Below, in pieces: positions 1 through 11,400 of a stretch of 64,000 nucleotides of DNA (the first letter of the stretch is position 1; each line of letters begins with the position of its first letter). Position numbers and translations under genes: made by a program. The DNA comes from Seminavis robusta (lineage: Eukaryota > Bacillariophyta > Bacillariophyceae > Naviculales > Naviculaceae), in contig CAICTM010000167.1 in the NCBI GenBank assembly GCA_903772945.1, positions 1 to 64,000 on the forward strand, given 5' to 3'. The notes under the pieces were generated by a model. It was not told the origin of the DNA. It saw only the letters and a program-made list of their open reading frames with translations, and searched no databases.

Positions 1-1663
1 CCCGTATCTTCCTCTTGTAGTCCATGGTTGAGCCACGGTTGCTTTCAACCTAGCCCTTTCCGTCACTATATCTTTTCTTGGGCGTCTGATCCGGTGCGGC
101 CTTGTGATTCAGCCAATCCGATAGTCCTGGCATCAATGAACCCTGTTCCGACCAGGTCATACACTTGATCCACGTTGCTGTCGACCTTTCTCAAGTAGAA
201 GTCAACTCTGTCATGTCCCTTGCTTTGGGAACAAACCACGTTGATGGTCTTGATGATTGTAGCAATGGGAACTCTTTGGTTGAGCCTTGCATCACTATCA
301 ATCGATCCTCTTGAGCACTCAATGGGATCCAGCTTGACTGCATCCTCGTAGTCTCCTAACTCTAAGCTTGGACTTCATGGCGTCGGTACAGTATGACACC
401 TGGATGGTGGTTGCACCTGTCTTGAGAATGTTCTCATAGGATCGAGTCGACTTGTCATAGATGGATGACTTTGCCTTGTACTCGCTGAGTTCCAAAGCAT
501 CGTATTCTTGGGTTTTGGGATCAGTAAGTGATGTCTGAAGTGTAGGCTTGGTCGGTTTGGTTGGTGCCTGACTTGTCATGGTCTCAATGGCCAATGAAGC
601 CAGTGGCACATCATTTCACTCAGGTTTGATCCTTAGGTCCTGGACAATGTGTGTCAGGGTCTCCTCAAAAGGATAATACCTGGTGTCAGCCTGTCCATTT
701 GGATGGAAGAGGAACTGACGCTTGGGACTCTTGTTCTGGTTCCTGTAGCTGTTGCCTCTTCCTTGATGGCTTCTTCCTGAGGAATTGAATCCCCTACCCC
801 CCCTAGAAGGGTATCTTCCTCCACCACGACCACCTCTTCCTTGGAATCTCATGGTTGCCGTTGGTGTGGTATTGCACTGTTGTGCTGTGCTTGTTCCTTG
901 GAACTAGCTTGTGTTCTTGTGTGGATACTCCTGCAGGAAGGATCTCACGACGGGCACTACTCTTGTAGTTGCCTGTAAAAGCTTGTTGGCTGGATAGCCT
1001 TCTTTTGGTCACACTGGTGTGTGCACTCTTGGTGGCTGGATAGCCTCTGTCGTTGACAGCTCACGGTAGAACGTGGTATGGATCCTTGGGTAGTAGCGAA
1101 CTGCCTCTGTTGGTCCTCTTGTTGCCTCTGCAAAGCTTGCAGATGGTCTTGGTATGCTTGGATGGTTACACTGTGTGAGTATTACAGTTTGAAACAGACA
1201 AACGGTGGAGTTTTAGGACTCCGTGTGGTTTACCGGGATTTTTGTGGTTCACGTCACAATAGCGGTGGATCACTCGGATCAACCTATCTCACTCAGTTTT
1301 GGGAGTTAGAAGCGTGCACTGATACTCAGAGTATCCTTGACGTGTTGCGCAACTTTCTCTGTATTGGTCTTGTGGCTTGCAACGCCCGCGACAACTGTTG
1401 GCTTTTGCTCGCCGTGATGTGATGAACGAAAATCTCGTAATCTCGCACGATGACGTAATCCGCTTCAACTCCTTGAATAACAGCCGGATTTCCTTGCTTC
1501 CAGCACGTTACCTATTCAGTTTTCTCCGCTTGAGATGGTGGTATCCTCAGATCAACGTAGTTCCGGCCGGAAACTGTAGATCGATCTGTGACGTCGAATT
1601 GGGATTGAAGATGGGAATCTTCCCGCGCACGCACCTCTTTCGTGTTAGAGCTGTTTGGTATCC

Positions 1664-1669
1664 TTTATA
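1664..1669 (-). promoter_or_regulatory. TATA box in the LTR of fossil A
   Basis: On the minus strand the sequence reads CTATAAAGGA. It lies about 280 bases inside the putative LTR edge and upstream of the gag-like region, as expected for an LTR promoter. The call is positional and no start site was seen. Confidence 0.4.
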
Positions 1670-1797
1670 GTGTGGCTGTGTGCAGTATTTGCGCACCTCT
1701 CCTCTGTTGCTATAGTTACTCAATGATAGTCTTGATTGACTTGATGTCAACTTGGTAATACTCTCTCGAGGCGGTTGACTTCGAACTCGAGATGGAG

Positions 1798-1881
1798 CTT
1801 TTGCTTTTCAGTGTTGTTTGCTAGTAATACTGCAGCTTATTGGGGAGTAATTTGGTTTTAGATTAAGCTGAAAAGCAAAAG
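1798..1881. repeat. Perfect 14-bp inverted repeat inside the LTR
   Basis: The arms are CTTTTGCTTTTCAG (1798-1811) and its exact reverse complement (1868-1881), with a 56-base loop. It sits within the putative LTR of fossil A. It could be an LTR hairpin, or the ends of a tiny inverted-repeat element. Confidence 0.6.
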
Positions 1882-1946
1882 TGAGGATTTTCTGGTGGTG
1901 CATAGCAATTCTTGTGATTGAATTGGATATAAGGACCCCCGTAACA

Positions 1947-4900
1947 CTTTAGACCTAAAACTCCCTTGGTTCCTTGCATGATGAATTTGCATGCGAACCG
2001 GACTAGATGATTAATACACGAGTCAATAGTAAAGAGGTGTCAGGTATATTTCCTCCAACAAGTTGGACATAGGGTAGCCCGGACTGGATGGCCATGGGCA
2101 CCCTGAAACCATTGGGGGTCACAAAGTCAGGGTCGAGCCCGGTGACAGTCAGGGCCTTGTCATGGACACGGCACCCGAAATGCTCCAACTGACCTGGGGA
2201 GAGAGTGGTTATCCCATGGGACATGGCAGCACCCTGGTGTATCAGACCAATGATGGGGCCATGGTCTGTAAGGATGTAAGCAGCTGCCGTGGCAAGCTGG
2301 AGGTTCTGAACTGTATGGTCATCAATGCCACTGAGATCAATGAATTGACCGTAGCGGTGAATAACCCTGACATCCTTGCCAAGGATGCAGCCATTGGCTC
2401 CTCGGTCCATGAGGGCTCGCCACATGAGCGTGGACCAGGAATGTTTGGAAACAGTGTAGATCACAGAACCGGGTGTGCTGGAATGCCCTGGAGACGACCG
2501 GTCCAGCACAGTAACTGGTCGTTCCTTGCCAATTGCCGCGGAAGGTAGCCCCTCCGAAGATAGGTGGCATGCTACCCCGCGAGCATGGGTGGTGCCTGGT
2601 TTCCTGGGGCTGGACCTGTTCAGCACATAAACAGATCGCCCCTTCAAAAATCCGGCTCCGGCTCAGGTTCAGGCCGACGTACAGGCATCTGACTAGAGGA
2701 CCAGTAGGCCTGTAACTTGGTGTCAATGTCATCACCCGTGGCCTTGGCAAAGGCAGATGGTGGGGCAGAACCAGTATCAGGGCTGAACGAGACGGTGTAA
2801 CCCTGCCGTTTGCCTGTGTTGTTTGACATCATTCGACGGACATCCCCAGGGTGTTTGTCATTTGCCTTTGCCTGGGGTGCCGAATGTGATGGGGAAGCCG
2901 CAGGTTTGCCAACTGAAGGTGTCGTATCTGCCTGGTTTACATCCAATGATGGTCCTGATGTGTCCCCGACTGCAAGGTCAGCTTCACTGTGGGGGTCCAT
3001 TGTGCTGTTGGCAACGTTGGCTTGGCGACCGGCGGGTGCTGGCGGCTGGGATGCCATCAGTACCTTCTTGTCATGATCATCGAATTGATGCCAATTCTTC
3101 TTGCCCGTATTAGAAAGTTGGGTCCAATGTTGGTCTGGGAGCCGGACAGAGGGGTCCCTCATGGCCGCAAATGCTTGGAGATGAGTGTGGTCATCCGTTG
3201 GACTATCCATGCCATCAGGTTGCCCGACTTCACCCTCAGACTCGTCGATCATAGCCATGTTGGCTCTGCGGGATCTACCAGGGGGTAGAAGCTTGTGGTT
3301 GACATCAAACCTGGTAGCAGCGTTGGTCAGGACCTCCTTGTATTTCTCATACGAGTAGGACATGTGGGCACCGTTACTGCACATGTTCTCCTGTTCCCTG
3401 GCGCTGATGTCATTGAGAACCTTGATGTCGATGAACGCCTGCTGTAGGAACAGTTTTTGGATACTATCACTGAGTTTATCCTGCGCGTTGGTCTTGGAGT
3501 CATTGTATCGTGTGAGAACCTCATCGTAGTGGATGATGAACTCCACTGCAGAACCCTTGGTTGTGGAGTACTTGACCCTGGTGAGCCAGTTGAGGGTCTC
3601 CACAGACTCCAGTGTACCTTCCACAGAGGTGTGGGCATCCTGGATCAATGCATGTAGAATATGAAAGCAGTCACAATGATTGAAAATGTTCCTTGACTAT
3701 CACCTTGCCCTTGGTTGTCTTGATGATTTTCTGTAGGACCGCATAGAACCATTCGTTCATCCTACGGAGCTCAAAAGCGGATTCCTGGTCCGATGGCACA
3801 TAATTGGAGTCAAAGAGAGCATAGAATCCCTGTGCCCTAGCCGTTGTTATAAACGCGCTGTACCATTGGTCGAAGTCCTTGTTGGACTTGAGGGTGGTGT
3901 ACGCATTGGCATCTGGTTTAGCATGGAACAACTTGCGTCTGGGACCGTCTCCTCCTCCACCTCCTCCAGGGCCAGCTGGAGGGTCACCACCACCATCGGG
4001 ATCCCAAGGGTCTCCAGGGGGTCCTCCTCCTGGGGGACCACCATACCTGCCCTTTCTGCTAAAGCCTCTGTGGTTGCCATCACCACCATGGTACCCTGAG
4101 CCACCAGGGTCTCCAAGGTCACCAAATCTGTCTGGAATCCGGCCTTGAGTTACCTTGTCCATGGGAGATGTCCCTTCTAGATTGGAGAAGAGGGATGGTT
4201 TGGACCTGGGCCTTACAAAATCACTGTCTACCTGCTTGGATGGCTCCTCCATGGGCACAGTCTGGTATCCAGGTGAAGTGTAGGCTGTGGTGGGAGTGAG
4301 GCCTGTGGTGACTGGTGTATGGGTAGGTGGCTGATCATGGTTGAAGAACCTATCCCTCACATCAGAGATGACCCACTCCCCTTGGTCAGTGAAGAATAAA
4401 CCATCAGGATACCTTCTGTTGACCCAATGTGCGGGGTTGGTTGGCACATTGGCGGGGAGTTCATAGTTCATCAGCACTCAATGCCCTATCATAGCGAACC
4501 CATACCTTCCTCATGTCAGGGTTGATGATCCACCTTCCTGAGTAGTGTGTTTCCTGCCTGTGGGGCAATGCCTCCGGAAAAATGAGGTCTGGCTGTCTGT
4601 AGAACCAGTTGTTGTCTCCAGATCTGTGGTACCGTTTGGGGTATTGGAAGATGGCTGTACTGCTAACGGGTTGAACAGGTTGAGCTGGTGCGTGGTTGGA
4701 TGACACCGGTGGTACAGGGGTGTAAGGCAGGGAGAATGTTGAAGGTAGACTGCTGCCATGTGTTGGTGTTGGTTGGGTTGAAGTAGTCTTTGTAGTTTTA
4801 TCCTCCTCCTTGAGGGCCCTCAAATGGTCAATGACTTCATCTCCACAAGGTGGAATGGCAACATCTATATCCACCTGGGGCTGAGGGGATGGACCAAGAT

Positions 4901-5707
4901 GGTCCTCAACATCACTCATCAATCCTGGATCCAAACCAACTGGTTCTGAACTGCCTTGGGACTGTGCTATAGAACCAGTGGTCCCTTCCACACCTTGTCT
5001 CATGGACAGTAAACCATTAGGATGGTGATCCAATGAAGAGGATGCATTGGAAGGAATAGGACTGATCCCTCCAATACCCATGAGTCCAAGTTGCTTGTTG
5101 GTTTGGTCCATCAATGTGTGGACCAAGCCATGGATAGAGACATTGGACTGGTTGATGTCCTGTTGTTGTTGGGATAGCCTGGCTTCGAAAGCAGCCTGGT
5201 GTTCCTTGGTCTCCTCCTTCTGTTGTTGCAATGCTTCCACCAGTTGTGCAAGCTGTTGACTGATCATGGTGGTATCATGGTTGGCAAGGTTAGATGATGC
5301 AGTAGATGATTCACTGGGTTGATAGGATGGTGGGGGAACCACAGGTAGCCGGTGTACTGAGGGTGGGTCCACTGGTGACTTGACAGGAGTGGATGGTGGT
5401 GGTTCAGTGCTACCTGGTGGTGTTGCCGGTGATGGTGGTGTTGGTACCGGTGGTGTAGTTGTTGCCGGCGGTGTGGCCACCTCCTGTGGTGGTATCTGTT
5501 GCTGTTGCTGCTGCTGCAGCTGTTGCTGTTGGCGCTGCTGCTGCTGCTTCTTCCTCCTCCTGCTTCTACTGATACCCATGATGTCTGCTGTTGTGCTGGC
5601 TGAGTGTGGTGTAGAGGTGCTGTTGAAGAACTACCACGAAAGAATCCAAATGAGGACTTGAGGACTTGCGCTTGATGGTAGGTGATCAATTGAAGGCTCC
5701 TTGACAC
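1947..5707 (-). mobile_element. Ty1/copia (CoDi-like) retroelement fossil B: gag and protease regions
   Basis: This minus-strand element shows a long gag-like region (about 5579 to 2644) followed by a protease-like region (about 2647 to 2003). Gag opens with a basic and polyglutamine segment, then proline-, serine- and glycine-rich stretches, then a region like the capsid part of diatom copia gag. The protease-like part carries the DRGANG motif, the diatom CoDi version of the aspartic protease signature, followed by LGKDVRVI. Integrase, reverse transcriptase and RNase H are not visible, probably because fossil A is inserted just downstream. The element looks broken, with about three breaks. 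Its own 5' LTR was not delimited. Confidence 0.75.
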
Positions 5708-6952
5708 ACTGATAACCTCGAAAACCTGGTTAATAGTGTGGGAGGTGGTCTCGTGGTGCTTCGAGTTGTCAATCGTTGGCTAGTACGGAGCGAGCCACGG
5801 ATCGATCCAAGTTCACGGAATCGAATAAAATGTGAGGAGCCTATCGCGCGGTGTGTCGGCTTGCTTTCGGGACGAGGTACGGTACCGGTTTTGTGAGTAC
5901 CGTGTGAGTACCAGTTCCCTTGACCCAAGCAGTATCGTCCGCAGGCACGACTGGGTTCTTCCGTATCGAAAGTCGACAATGATGATCAGCCGTACCTTCC
6001 GCTCTCGGCTGCTCGAATGAAGCCGATTAACAAGAAACTGGCTGGACTATCTTGTAGAGAAGGTCCAGGTTGGTAGGTGACCGTCTTGGTTTGGCCGCTA
6101 CCGCCTTGTTACTCGTTGAGTTAAGTTGATCGGCGTTTTCGTGTCACGATTTCTCTTGTTGGTGGGTCAGTCGATGCTTTCCACTTGCCGATCTCGAAAG
6201 GTAGGCCGATTGGTAGGAAGATAGTCGTTGTATCTTGTAGATCACCCTTGACTTGGTGGGTAGGCAAGGTACTTCCACTTGAATCGGTCGCGATTCCAGT
6301 TTTCGGTCGTCGAGTTGTCAGTAGCCTTCCAATCGTCCGATTGGCAACTCGCTCTTCTTTCACGACGATTTCCACACTCCTGTAGAGCCACTCTTGTGCG
6401 TGCAATCTGCGACAATGTTAATCCGATGAGATTCAGTCAGGGTAGATGCACAAGGAGCTGGGAGTGGAGAGCTCCGCTTGGAGGTCTGGCTCCTCTGGCA
6501 CTTGGGAATGGGCCAGGCACAAAGCTAGCTGCCACTGTTATTCAATCTCCACAGCAATGATTGAACAACTTACTCTTTGCCTTGGCACAATCCACACAGG
6601 AAGGCTTCAACTGTGGGGAAACTAGTGCTACTGAGGCTGTATCTGGTCAACTATCCTTTCATTACTTCTTCCTCTTAAACTATGCTAAAATCAACTGAAC
6701 ACAAAATCCTCGACAGCACTCAGCCATGCAGCTTTGGCTCTCTTGCATCTCATTTGGCTGGTGCTGGCAAGCTAACTTTCTATATTGGTCTTGGCTGAAG
6801 AACTGCATCATCCTTGGGTATATAGAGTTCCTCAGCTATTTCTGTATTGCCAGATGGCTGCACTGCTGACCCTACTGTTGGAGTATACAGATGTCACAGC
6901 GATTCTTCCACCTGGCTAAACCAGCACAGCTGCTTCGCACCACAATGGGAGT
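5708..6952. other. Gene-poor stretch, possibly containing the LTR of fossil B
   Basis: I see no convincing gene here. The stretch lies upstream of the gag of fossil B, so it should hold that element's leader and LTR, but no clear LTR edge or TATA box was recognised. Short open frames on both strands lack domain character. Confidence 0.4.
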
Positions 6953-7540
6953 TCATGTGGATTTCCACTCATCGAGAACTTCCGCACCGAACTGGGGAAG
7001 ACTGTACTGTCCCTCGGGACGGGCCGCAAGGACGACTTCAGAAAGATAGGATGGAAGAGGCATCACGCGACGGACGCGGAAGACATCAGTGTCTGGGACA
7101 CCACCGCCGTGGGGGCCACTGTGTAGCACAGGAGCGGGAACGGCAGCAAACATGGTTCCTCCGTCAATAATTGTCATGTTGTGGCAGGCTATGTCAGCCG
7201 TGCGCTCGAAGGCAGACATGGGGAGGACCACCGTGATAGCGCTTTGAAGATCGCTCCCCACCTCGATAGCGTAGAGATTGTCATAAGGAGAGGCTTGGCT
7301 CGGATTCACGGGGTAAGCGTAGAGTGAGTGTCCAATGTAGATATTCGTTTCATCATTTTGGAGGACGAAGCCAAAGGTGCCAGGTGAACGAAGGCAAAAT
7401 TGGCTAATGGCGCGAGAGGCAACATCACGATTTGCATTCGAGGCGCCACCCACAGCAGTGAGGATATCAGCGTAGTTTGGAGCATGTACCTCCCATGCCG
7501 CCACACGAGAGACGAGATCCGAAAAATTAGAGCTGGCCAT
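6953..7540 (-). CDS. Hypothetical protein, 195 aa
   Basis: This is an uninterrupted frame beginning ATGGCCAGC. The product is mixed alpha/beta in character, with no signal peptide or membrane segment, and is not low complexity. Residues about 55-150 alternate hydrophobic strands with Gly/Pro turns, for example a VVLPMSAF segment and a GGTMFAAVPAPV segment. I recognise no family. The even composition and length support a real gene. It is the first host-looking gene to the right of the retroelement fossils and has no close partner. Confidence 0.6.
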   Translation of the reverse strand: MASSNFSDLVSRVAAWEVHAPNYADILTAVGGASNANRDVASRAISQFCLRSPGTFGFVLQNDETNIYIGHSLYAYPVNPSQASPYDNLYAIEVGSDLQSAITVVLPMSAFERTADIACHNMTIIDGGTMFAAVPAPVLHSGPHGGGVPDTDVFRVRRVMPLPSYLSEVVLAARPEGQYSLPQFGAEVLDEWKST

Positions 7541-8289
7541 GGTGAGGGTCGAAAAGATACATGTACGAAACCTGATGCCGGCGCAAGAGATTAATCTATT
7601 CTAGGTTCTTGCTTTCAGCGTCGGCTGAATGAAGAATTGTGAGCTGAGAGAGAGACAGCCTTCTTGCGATCGGCAGTTCAATGGCTGATCTTGGCTAGGT
7701 CGCTGGCTTTAGTGATTCATGGTTGCCGCTGTTGATCTTGCCAAATGTGGTCTTGGACGGGCGTCGTTGCCTTAAGGGTAATCTTGTTCGAGAGGCATTG
7801 AGGAGCTGATGCGGTGCATCATCATGTGGGGTATCCATTTCCGGAACGCAGGTGATGACCTGCGAGATGTAGAGATGTACTTGAGTTGTAGGTGAGGAGC
7901 GTGGGAATTAATTTTGCAAATAGTGAGATGGTCCTCTCGGCAACCATGATTAGAGTCATGGATGCGAGAACCCATCAGTGTTCAAGTTTCCACGCTGCGG
8001 GGCGTGGAAACTCAGACGGGGGGGGGTTCCCCAGGCGCGCTGCTGCTTGACACAGATCCAAGTCTTTGTGCGTGCGCAGGCTCCTTTTTAAATTTTTTTC
8101 TAAGTAGTTTTAGGTGCCTTCTTTGGCTAGTCTAAATTCATCCTTACGGCAGCGTACCGGTACCGGTACCACTAGCTCCGAAATAACCCCCCTCAAGTAC
8201 GTCACACCCAAGTTGGGAGCAATGATGCGAGCTCACCATAATCCAAACCACAAACCAAGCAAATCAAAGTCGAACATCGGCTGAGAAAG
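7541..8289. other. Intergenic region with a TACCGGTA cluster
   Basis: No gene is seen. The stretch separates a leftward and a rightward gene, so it probably holds both promoters. It includes a G-run near 8019-8028 and the palindromic TACCGGTACCGGTACC block at 8155-8170. Confidence 0.5.
8155..8170. repeat. TACCGGTA palindromic repeat block
   Basis: The 16-base block TACCGGTACCGGTACC lies about 120 bases upstream of the start codon at 8290. The identical 16 bases occur at 11923-11938 inside another gene. Shorter forms recur through the window. Confidence 0.8.
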
Positions 8290-8829
8290 ATGAGACCCAA
8301 CACTTTCGTATCCATTTTGTTGCTCCTGGCGGCTTGTCTTTGGCAGGGTTCGAATGCCCAGTTTGGAATCCCGAAAAAGTCGGAGGCTTCTGTAGATGCC
8401 GGTGGCGAAGTACAACTGTCCAAGGAAGTGCTGGAGATTGCAACGTCCTTGACGAAGACGGATCCGTCTCTCCAAGAACAGGATGCCGTCGATATTGCTA
8501 CTCTGATTTACTCGGCCAAAAACGACAAGGATACCAAGCAGATGCTCCAAAAAATGAAAGCAGACCAGCCAGAGGCGTTTGCTGGCACTGCGGGGTTGGC
8601 TGCGCTAGAAATTATCAAGGGCCTGGAGCAAGCTTATGAAGAACTCAAAATGTTGGAATATTTGTTTCAGGACAAGGAACGAGCGTTACGAGTAATGGAA
8701 GAGGATGGCTTGATTCACAAGGACAAGCTGCCCTTGTACAAGAAGAATCCGGATTTGTTGGAAGCCGATACCCGAAAAGGACTGTATTTCATGTTTGTGG
8801 CTCTGGCAGAAGCAGCAGGGTACCTATGA
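8290..8829 (+). CDS. Small secreted or organelle-directed helical protein, 179 aa
   Basis: The frame starts ATGAGACCC. Residues 1 to about 23 form a classical signal peptide: a short basic start, the hydrophobic core SILLLLAACLW, and a likely cleavage after SNA. The mature part is about 155 residues, rich in Lys, Glu, Ala and Leu, and predicted almost wholly helical. There is no membrane segment and no Cys pairing pattern. The +2 Phe after the cleavage site only weakly recalls the diatom plastid ASAF motif, so the ER lumen, secretion or the plastid are all possible. No family was recognised. Confidence 0.75.
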   Translation: MRPNTFVSILLLLAACLWQGSNAQFGIPKKSEASVDAGGEVQLSKEVLEIATSLTKTDPSLQEQDAVDIATLIYSAKNDKDTKQMLQKMKADQPEAFAGTAGLAALEIIKGLEQAYEELKMLEYLFQDKERALRVMEEDGLIHKDKLPLYKKNPDLLEADTRKGLYFMFVALAEAAGYL

Positions 8830-9352
8830 GCTTTCTTTGTCGACCAGTTTGGGCCACTCATGAACCCATATACATGTATATATACAAGCTCAATCAAAAG
8901 TGCTAGAATGATATCAATCCACCGGTACACAACTTTGTTGGAGGCTACTTTCAACGACTTGCTTCTCTAGAGGACAGAATGATTGTTTCAATTATTAAGC
9001 TTTTAATAACATCCAGTGAGCAGCTAGCTTAATCTATGAGTTCATGGTACCGATACCAGGTGGCGCAAAGTCAACAATCAATTCACACAAATAAGGAAGG
9101 ATGAGGGCATGATGCGAGGAAACCCTCCAAAACACTTCCATAGTTCAAACGCGGTTAACCTTATTTGGAAACCATTCCCAATAGAATTAGGGTTTCTCTT
9201 TTCGGAACCACATCTGCATGAAAGCAGAAGAAACGCTTTCAAATGATACGGACAAAAGAGGCAATGGGATAGCTGATAGCTGCTGTCACAACATCTCAAT
9301 CTTCTTCCTATTCCCACCAGATAACGCATTTGTAGCAATACCCAACTCCAGC
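8830..9352. other. Intergenic region
   Basis: No gene is supported here. The frame of the next gene is open upstream from an ATG at 9218, so part of this stretch (9218-9352) could be coding if translation starts there. Confidence 0.5.
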
Positions 9353-10449
9353 ATGACTTTACCTCTCCTGATATCAATGGTGGTAGCAGCCGTGTCTGCG
9401 GTGTTCCCTCCGAAGAGTGATTCCTCGTCGACCACTTCGAACTCCCAGTCTTCTTCTGGTTATTCAATTTCGCCAATATTTGAGACTGGAAACCGGGCTC
9501 TGTTCACTGGAATTGGTAAGTTTATCTTCGTCTACTTCTGGTTAGTACAGTATTTTGCCTTCACGTCTTCGATTACGAGAATCTGATTAGTGGCGTTAAT
9601 GTTTTGTTGGATAAAACAAACCAGCATTGGGAATTGGATTTTCATGGTTTCTCAACCACGAACTAGAAAGATCCAGGCTCCATGATCGAATACGCTTGGC
9701 CATTCAAGACTTGTTTCGTCCCATTGTGGCAACTGATGGGCGTAATAATGATAAAGCTCCAATGTCAGGTCAGACTTTTCCTGTTCTGCAAAATGACAAG
9801 CGAAATGGAGCCAATGGAGAGCACCAAATGCCTGATGGAAATACTGCTGTCAAGCCAGTGACGACCATCATCTCGACAAACAATGCTTTGACATCTACTC
9901 TTTGGGTATCTACAATCTGCATTCCTCCTCAACACGAGCTAAAGATTCAAAAGGCTAATGGACTCGAGTTTTTCCATGTTTTACAAGGAAAGGGAAAGTG
10001 GGCTACCCAAGAACCATCCAACGAGGGCAGCGACAATATCGCGGATATCAGCCCAGGGGATGCTTTTGTGGTAGAGGCAAACAGGTACGAATGATCTCGC
10101 AATTGGTTTGGATCCTGAACGTGTTTGGATGTTCAATCTTGCTATTCTTGGTGATGGTCCCTCCATCATGAAACTTGCTGACAATGCCATCATTGTGTTT
10201 GTTGGCAGCACTAGATGGGTCTCGAATGGTTCTTCTTCGGAAGAGTTGATTCTTCTGCGGTCTTCAGATGCAGGGCACAGACATCGACAACCAGGGTATG
10301 ATCAAATAGTCCCTACTAGCACATCTTCGTCGGCATCATCTGCAGCGCGACAACTTTCCTCGGCTGTCACATCTAGCTATCGACAAGCTGGGGCCTACTT
10401 TCAAAGTCTTTTGGGGAACACAACAACAACCACCAGCAGTGGGGCATAG
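9353..10449 (+). CDS. Cupin-fold protein, three exons, 287 aa
   Basis: The exons are 9353-9515, 9625-10084 and 10209-10449. The introns (109 and 124 nt) have GTAAGT...CCAG and GTACGA...GCAG ends, and the joined frame is 864 bases including the stop. The start at 9353 gives a signal-peptide-like leader (MTLPLLISMVVAAVSAVF). An in-frame ATG at 9218 would add 45 residues. Roughly residues 125-240 resemble a single cupin barrel: a GLEFFHVLQGKGKW strand, then SPGDAFVVEAN, then RWVSNGSSSEELILLR across the second intron. The metal-binding His pattern of catalytic cupins is poor, so enzymatic activity is uncertain. The C-terminus is Ser/Thr rich. The second intron is open in an alternate frame, which at first mimics a frameshift. 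Confidence 0.7.
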
Positions 10450-10737
10450 CATTGCGGCCATTTGCTTACTATGCTTTTGGATATGGTAGGATGAAACCGA
10501 AAATCAAATGGAATTGTATTGTGCATGTCTTAGTGACGCTAACTATGACCCAAACCAGGACGTGTGAACCCAGTAGTACGCTTGCAAAATGAATCTGCCT
10601 TCTATCTGCTAGTCTACCGTAGCACTAGCTAGACTACCAGCTACCGGTATCATCCATCCGATCACCTCTAACAATTCTCTACCGGTATCTTGTCATCAGA
10701 TCATTAATTTCCAAAAGATTTCATGTACTGGTAGGTT

Positions 10738-11400
10738 TCATAGCTTGGGGACACCCTTGCAATGTCGAATCAAGTCACGAACAAATATTCCTTCCAAGGA
10801 ATGATAGTCCACAGTATCCACCCATTCTTGTGTCTTGTTGAAGAAAAAGTAGCTGTGGGCTCCACTGATGGGACTTCTTAGGATCAAAATATGTTCGTCG
10901 TAATCGACTTCAATTTCGTATCTGCCATAGGAAGGATCCACTTGAATGGTCAAGCTGTCGATCGTTCGTACCACATCAAAGGGGTCGTTAATGGCTTGCA
11001 TGGGCTTGATGGCCGTGTGCAACTTTTCCAAAATGGCCAATCCAGCTTTTTCAAACTCCAATGGGTCCGTTACGGGTGAATGATCTTCATATTTCTTCTC
11101 ATCGCTGCTGCTCTCTTCGGTAGGACCTCCACCCCGGCGACGGCGTCGTTTTCGTTCGGCCAAGGAAACAGTCGGTGTACTGTGGAACCATTGCTTGTTG
11201 TTGCAGATTGTTGTTGTTGTCCTATTACAAGCAAAAACTGTGGATGGCGATGACACTGACTTAGACTCGGCTGAACAGGTGCTCATGATGGATGACAACC
11301 ACCATCTCGCTTCCAACCGTACGGATAAGCTAGACACCTTCGATGCTTTGGATACTGCGAAACGAGATCTACGGCAAAGGGGTTGAAAAGCTTGCATCAT
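10738..11400 (-). CDS. Frataxin-like mitochondrial protein, 220 aa
   Basis: The N-terminal 75 residues are Arg/Ser rich with few acidic residues, fitting a mitochondrial presequence. A basic run ERKRRRRRGGG and an acidic linker follow. Residues about 110-220 match the frataxin/CyaY fold order: helix (FEKAGLAILEKLHTAI), strands (LTIQVD, RYEIEVDYDEHILILRSP), SG turn, a conserved Trp (EWVD) and a C-terminal helix (LEGIFVRDLIRHC). Frataxin handles iron and activates cysteine desulfurase in iron-sulfur cluster assembly. The acidic iron-binding ridge of helix 1 is weaker than usual, so a frataxin-related paralogue is possible. It is divergent from the gene starting at 11807. Confidence 0.7.
   Translation of the reverse strand: MMQAFQPLCRRSRFAVSKASKVSSLSVRLEARWWLSSIMSTCSAESKSVSSPSTVFACNRTTTTICNNKQWFHSTPTVSLAERKRRRRRGGGPTEESSSDEKKYEDHSPVTDPLEFEKAGLAILEKLHTAIKPMQAINDPFDVVRTIDSLTIQVDPSYGRYEIEVDYDEHILILRSPISGAHSYFFFNKTQEWVDTVDYHSLEGIFVRDLIRHCKGVPKL

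Larger units (their letters stand above)
1..1946 (-). mobile_element. Ty1/copia (CoDi-like) retroelement fossil A: 5' LTR and start of gag
   Basis: This is a minus-strand LTR retroelement whose 3' part lies beyond the left edge. Its putative 5' LTR begins at 1946 with TGTTACGGGG on the minus strand and carries a TATAAA box near 1669-1664. The inner LTR edge was not resolved. A gag-like region occupies about 319-852. It starts with an RG/GGR-rich stretch and continues into a segment resembling the gag of diatom copia elements. The element looks broken, with at least one break in the visible gag. Assignment to CoDi-like copia rests on gag style and on its neighbour B, because no polymerase is visible. 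Confidence 0.6.

Noticed and set aside
5380-5661. A plus-strand frame rich in Gly and Cys over the fossil gag region.
   Set aside because: It is the reverse reading of the glutamine- and proline-rich gag-like region on the minus strand.
10084-10110. Apparent frameshift in the cupin gene, where one frame stops at 10094 and another frame takes over.
   Set aside because: A 124-nt intron (10085-10208) with GTACGA...GCAG ends rejoins the frame exactly and rebuilds a cupin strand, so no frameshift is needed.
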